A stretch of DNA of 5,824 nt from an uncultured Clostridia bacterium. Lineage in GTDB: Bacteria; Bacillota; Clostridia; Lachnospirales; CAG-274. The translations under genes were made by a program, and so were the position numbers. Under the pieces are notes generated by a model, which saw only the letters and a list, made by a program, of their open reading frames with translations, did not search any database and was not told the origin of the DNA. The stretch's first letter is position 1. Each line of letters begins with the position of its first letter. Below, piece after piece: positions 5,633 through 5,824 of this stretch. The stretch covers positions 1 through 5,824 of the forward strand of contig CANRCU010000154.1 in the NCBI GenBank assembly GCA_947629215.1, in the 5' to 3' direction.

Positions 5633-5824
5633 ATGAAAAAAAGTTACAAAAGAACAAGAAACGAAACACCCGAAAAGCAGGCATTAAGAGAAATGATGAC
5701 AGGATATTTAAAGGAAAATCCTGTTAAAGACGGGTCTGATGTAAACACAATTATGCGTGATATGATGTCCATCATACTTGAAGGTGCCTTAGATGGCGAG
5801 CTTGACGATGAATTGGGTTATTCT
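5633..5824 (+). CDS. IS256-family (mutator-type) transposase, N-terminal 64 residues
   Basis: ATG at 5633 follows GGAGG (5619-5623) at 9 nt spacing, and the frame is open to the window edge. The visible start is basic (MKKSYKRTRNETPEKQALRE). It then reaches the family signature MRDMMSIILEGALDGELDDE, which leads into LGYS, the opening typical of IS256/mutator transposases. These are DDE enzymes of about 390-410 residues that move the element by a copy-out mechanism through a circular intermediate. The catalytic residues lie beyond the window, so whether the enzyme is intact cannot be judged. Translation is probably limited by the upstream hairpin when transcription enters from outside. Confidence 0.9.
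   Translation, partial: MKKSYKRTRNETPEKQALREMMTGYLKENPVKDGSDVNTIMRDMMSIILEGALDGELDDELGYS

Larger units (their letters stand above)
5559..5824 (+). mobile_element. Left end of an IS256-family insertion sequence (right end outside window)
   Basis: The element is recognised by its transposase start (5633 onward) and by the upstream end sequence beginning GGGTCAATAACAAAG at about 5559 and containing TTGTGTAAA (5575-5583), a motif typical of IS256-family terminal repeats. The outer boundary is an estimate because neither the right terminal repeat nor the target-site duplication is visible. Its insertion marks the right-hand flank as an accessory region. Confidence 0.7.

Noticed and set aside
1..5824. 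CRISPR arrays, tRNA or rRNA genes, riboswitches
   Set aside because: No regularly spaced repeat series, cloverleaf, rRNA motif or recognisable aptamer core was seen on either strand.

Overview
The window comes from a low-GC Gram-positive bacterium, most likely a gut-type member of Clostridia. The evidence is AT-rich spacers, strong AGGAGG-type ribosome binding sites, frequent ATA, AGA and AAA codons, a BspA-like leucine-rich-repeat surface protein, a Tn916/phage-type tyrosine recombinase and an IS256-family transposase. The genus cannot be named from the sequence alone.

Layout, left to right. (1) Positions 1-3487, minus strand: a very large secreted protein, of which the first 1162 residues are visible and the C-terminus runs off the left edge. 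It has a signal peptide, two blocks of BspA/LRR_5 repeats and a long beta-rich, adhesin-like C-terminal part. All plus-strand reading frames over this stretch are antisense shadows. (2) 3488-3630: its leader, with two 19-nt direct repeats, a candidate fixed promoter and a hairpin. (3) 3631-5050: a 1420-bp segment bounded by two exactly matching 24-bp inverted repeats. Each repeat is itself an imperfect palindrome with an asymmetric centre, which is the shape of a tyrosine-recombinase core site. Inside lie one complete tyrosine recombinase gene (minus strand, 375 aa, all six catalytic residues present), a pair of TGACGG direct repeats at each end of that gene, and a near-consensus promoter next to the right repeat that fires outward. 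(4) 5051-5558: AT-rich DNA with a probable decayed reading frame (5188-5517). (5) 5559-5824: the left end of an IS256-family insertion sequence, with the first 64 codons of its transposase.

Working model (inference): segment 3631-5050 is a self-inverting phase-variation switch. Its plan resembles the Salmonella Hin segment (recombinase inside, outward promoter at one end, short inverted crossover sites), but it uses a tyrosine recombinase. In the orientation shown, the outward promoter points right, into a hairpin followed by six T residues and then a broken reading frame. This would be the OFF state for that promoter. After inversion the same promoter would sit about 180 bp upstream of the start codon of the surface protein and point at it. 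Two cautions apply. The surface gene also has a candidate fixed promoter. In addition, the recombinase gene as drawn is co-directional with the surface gene, so read-through is possible in the present orientation.
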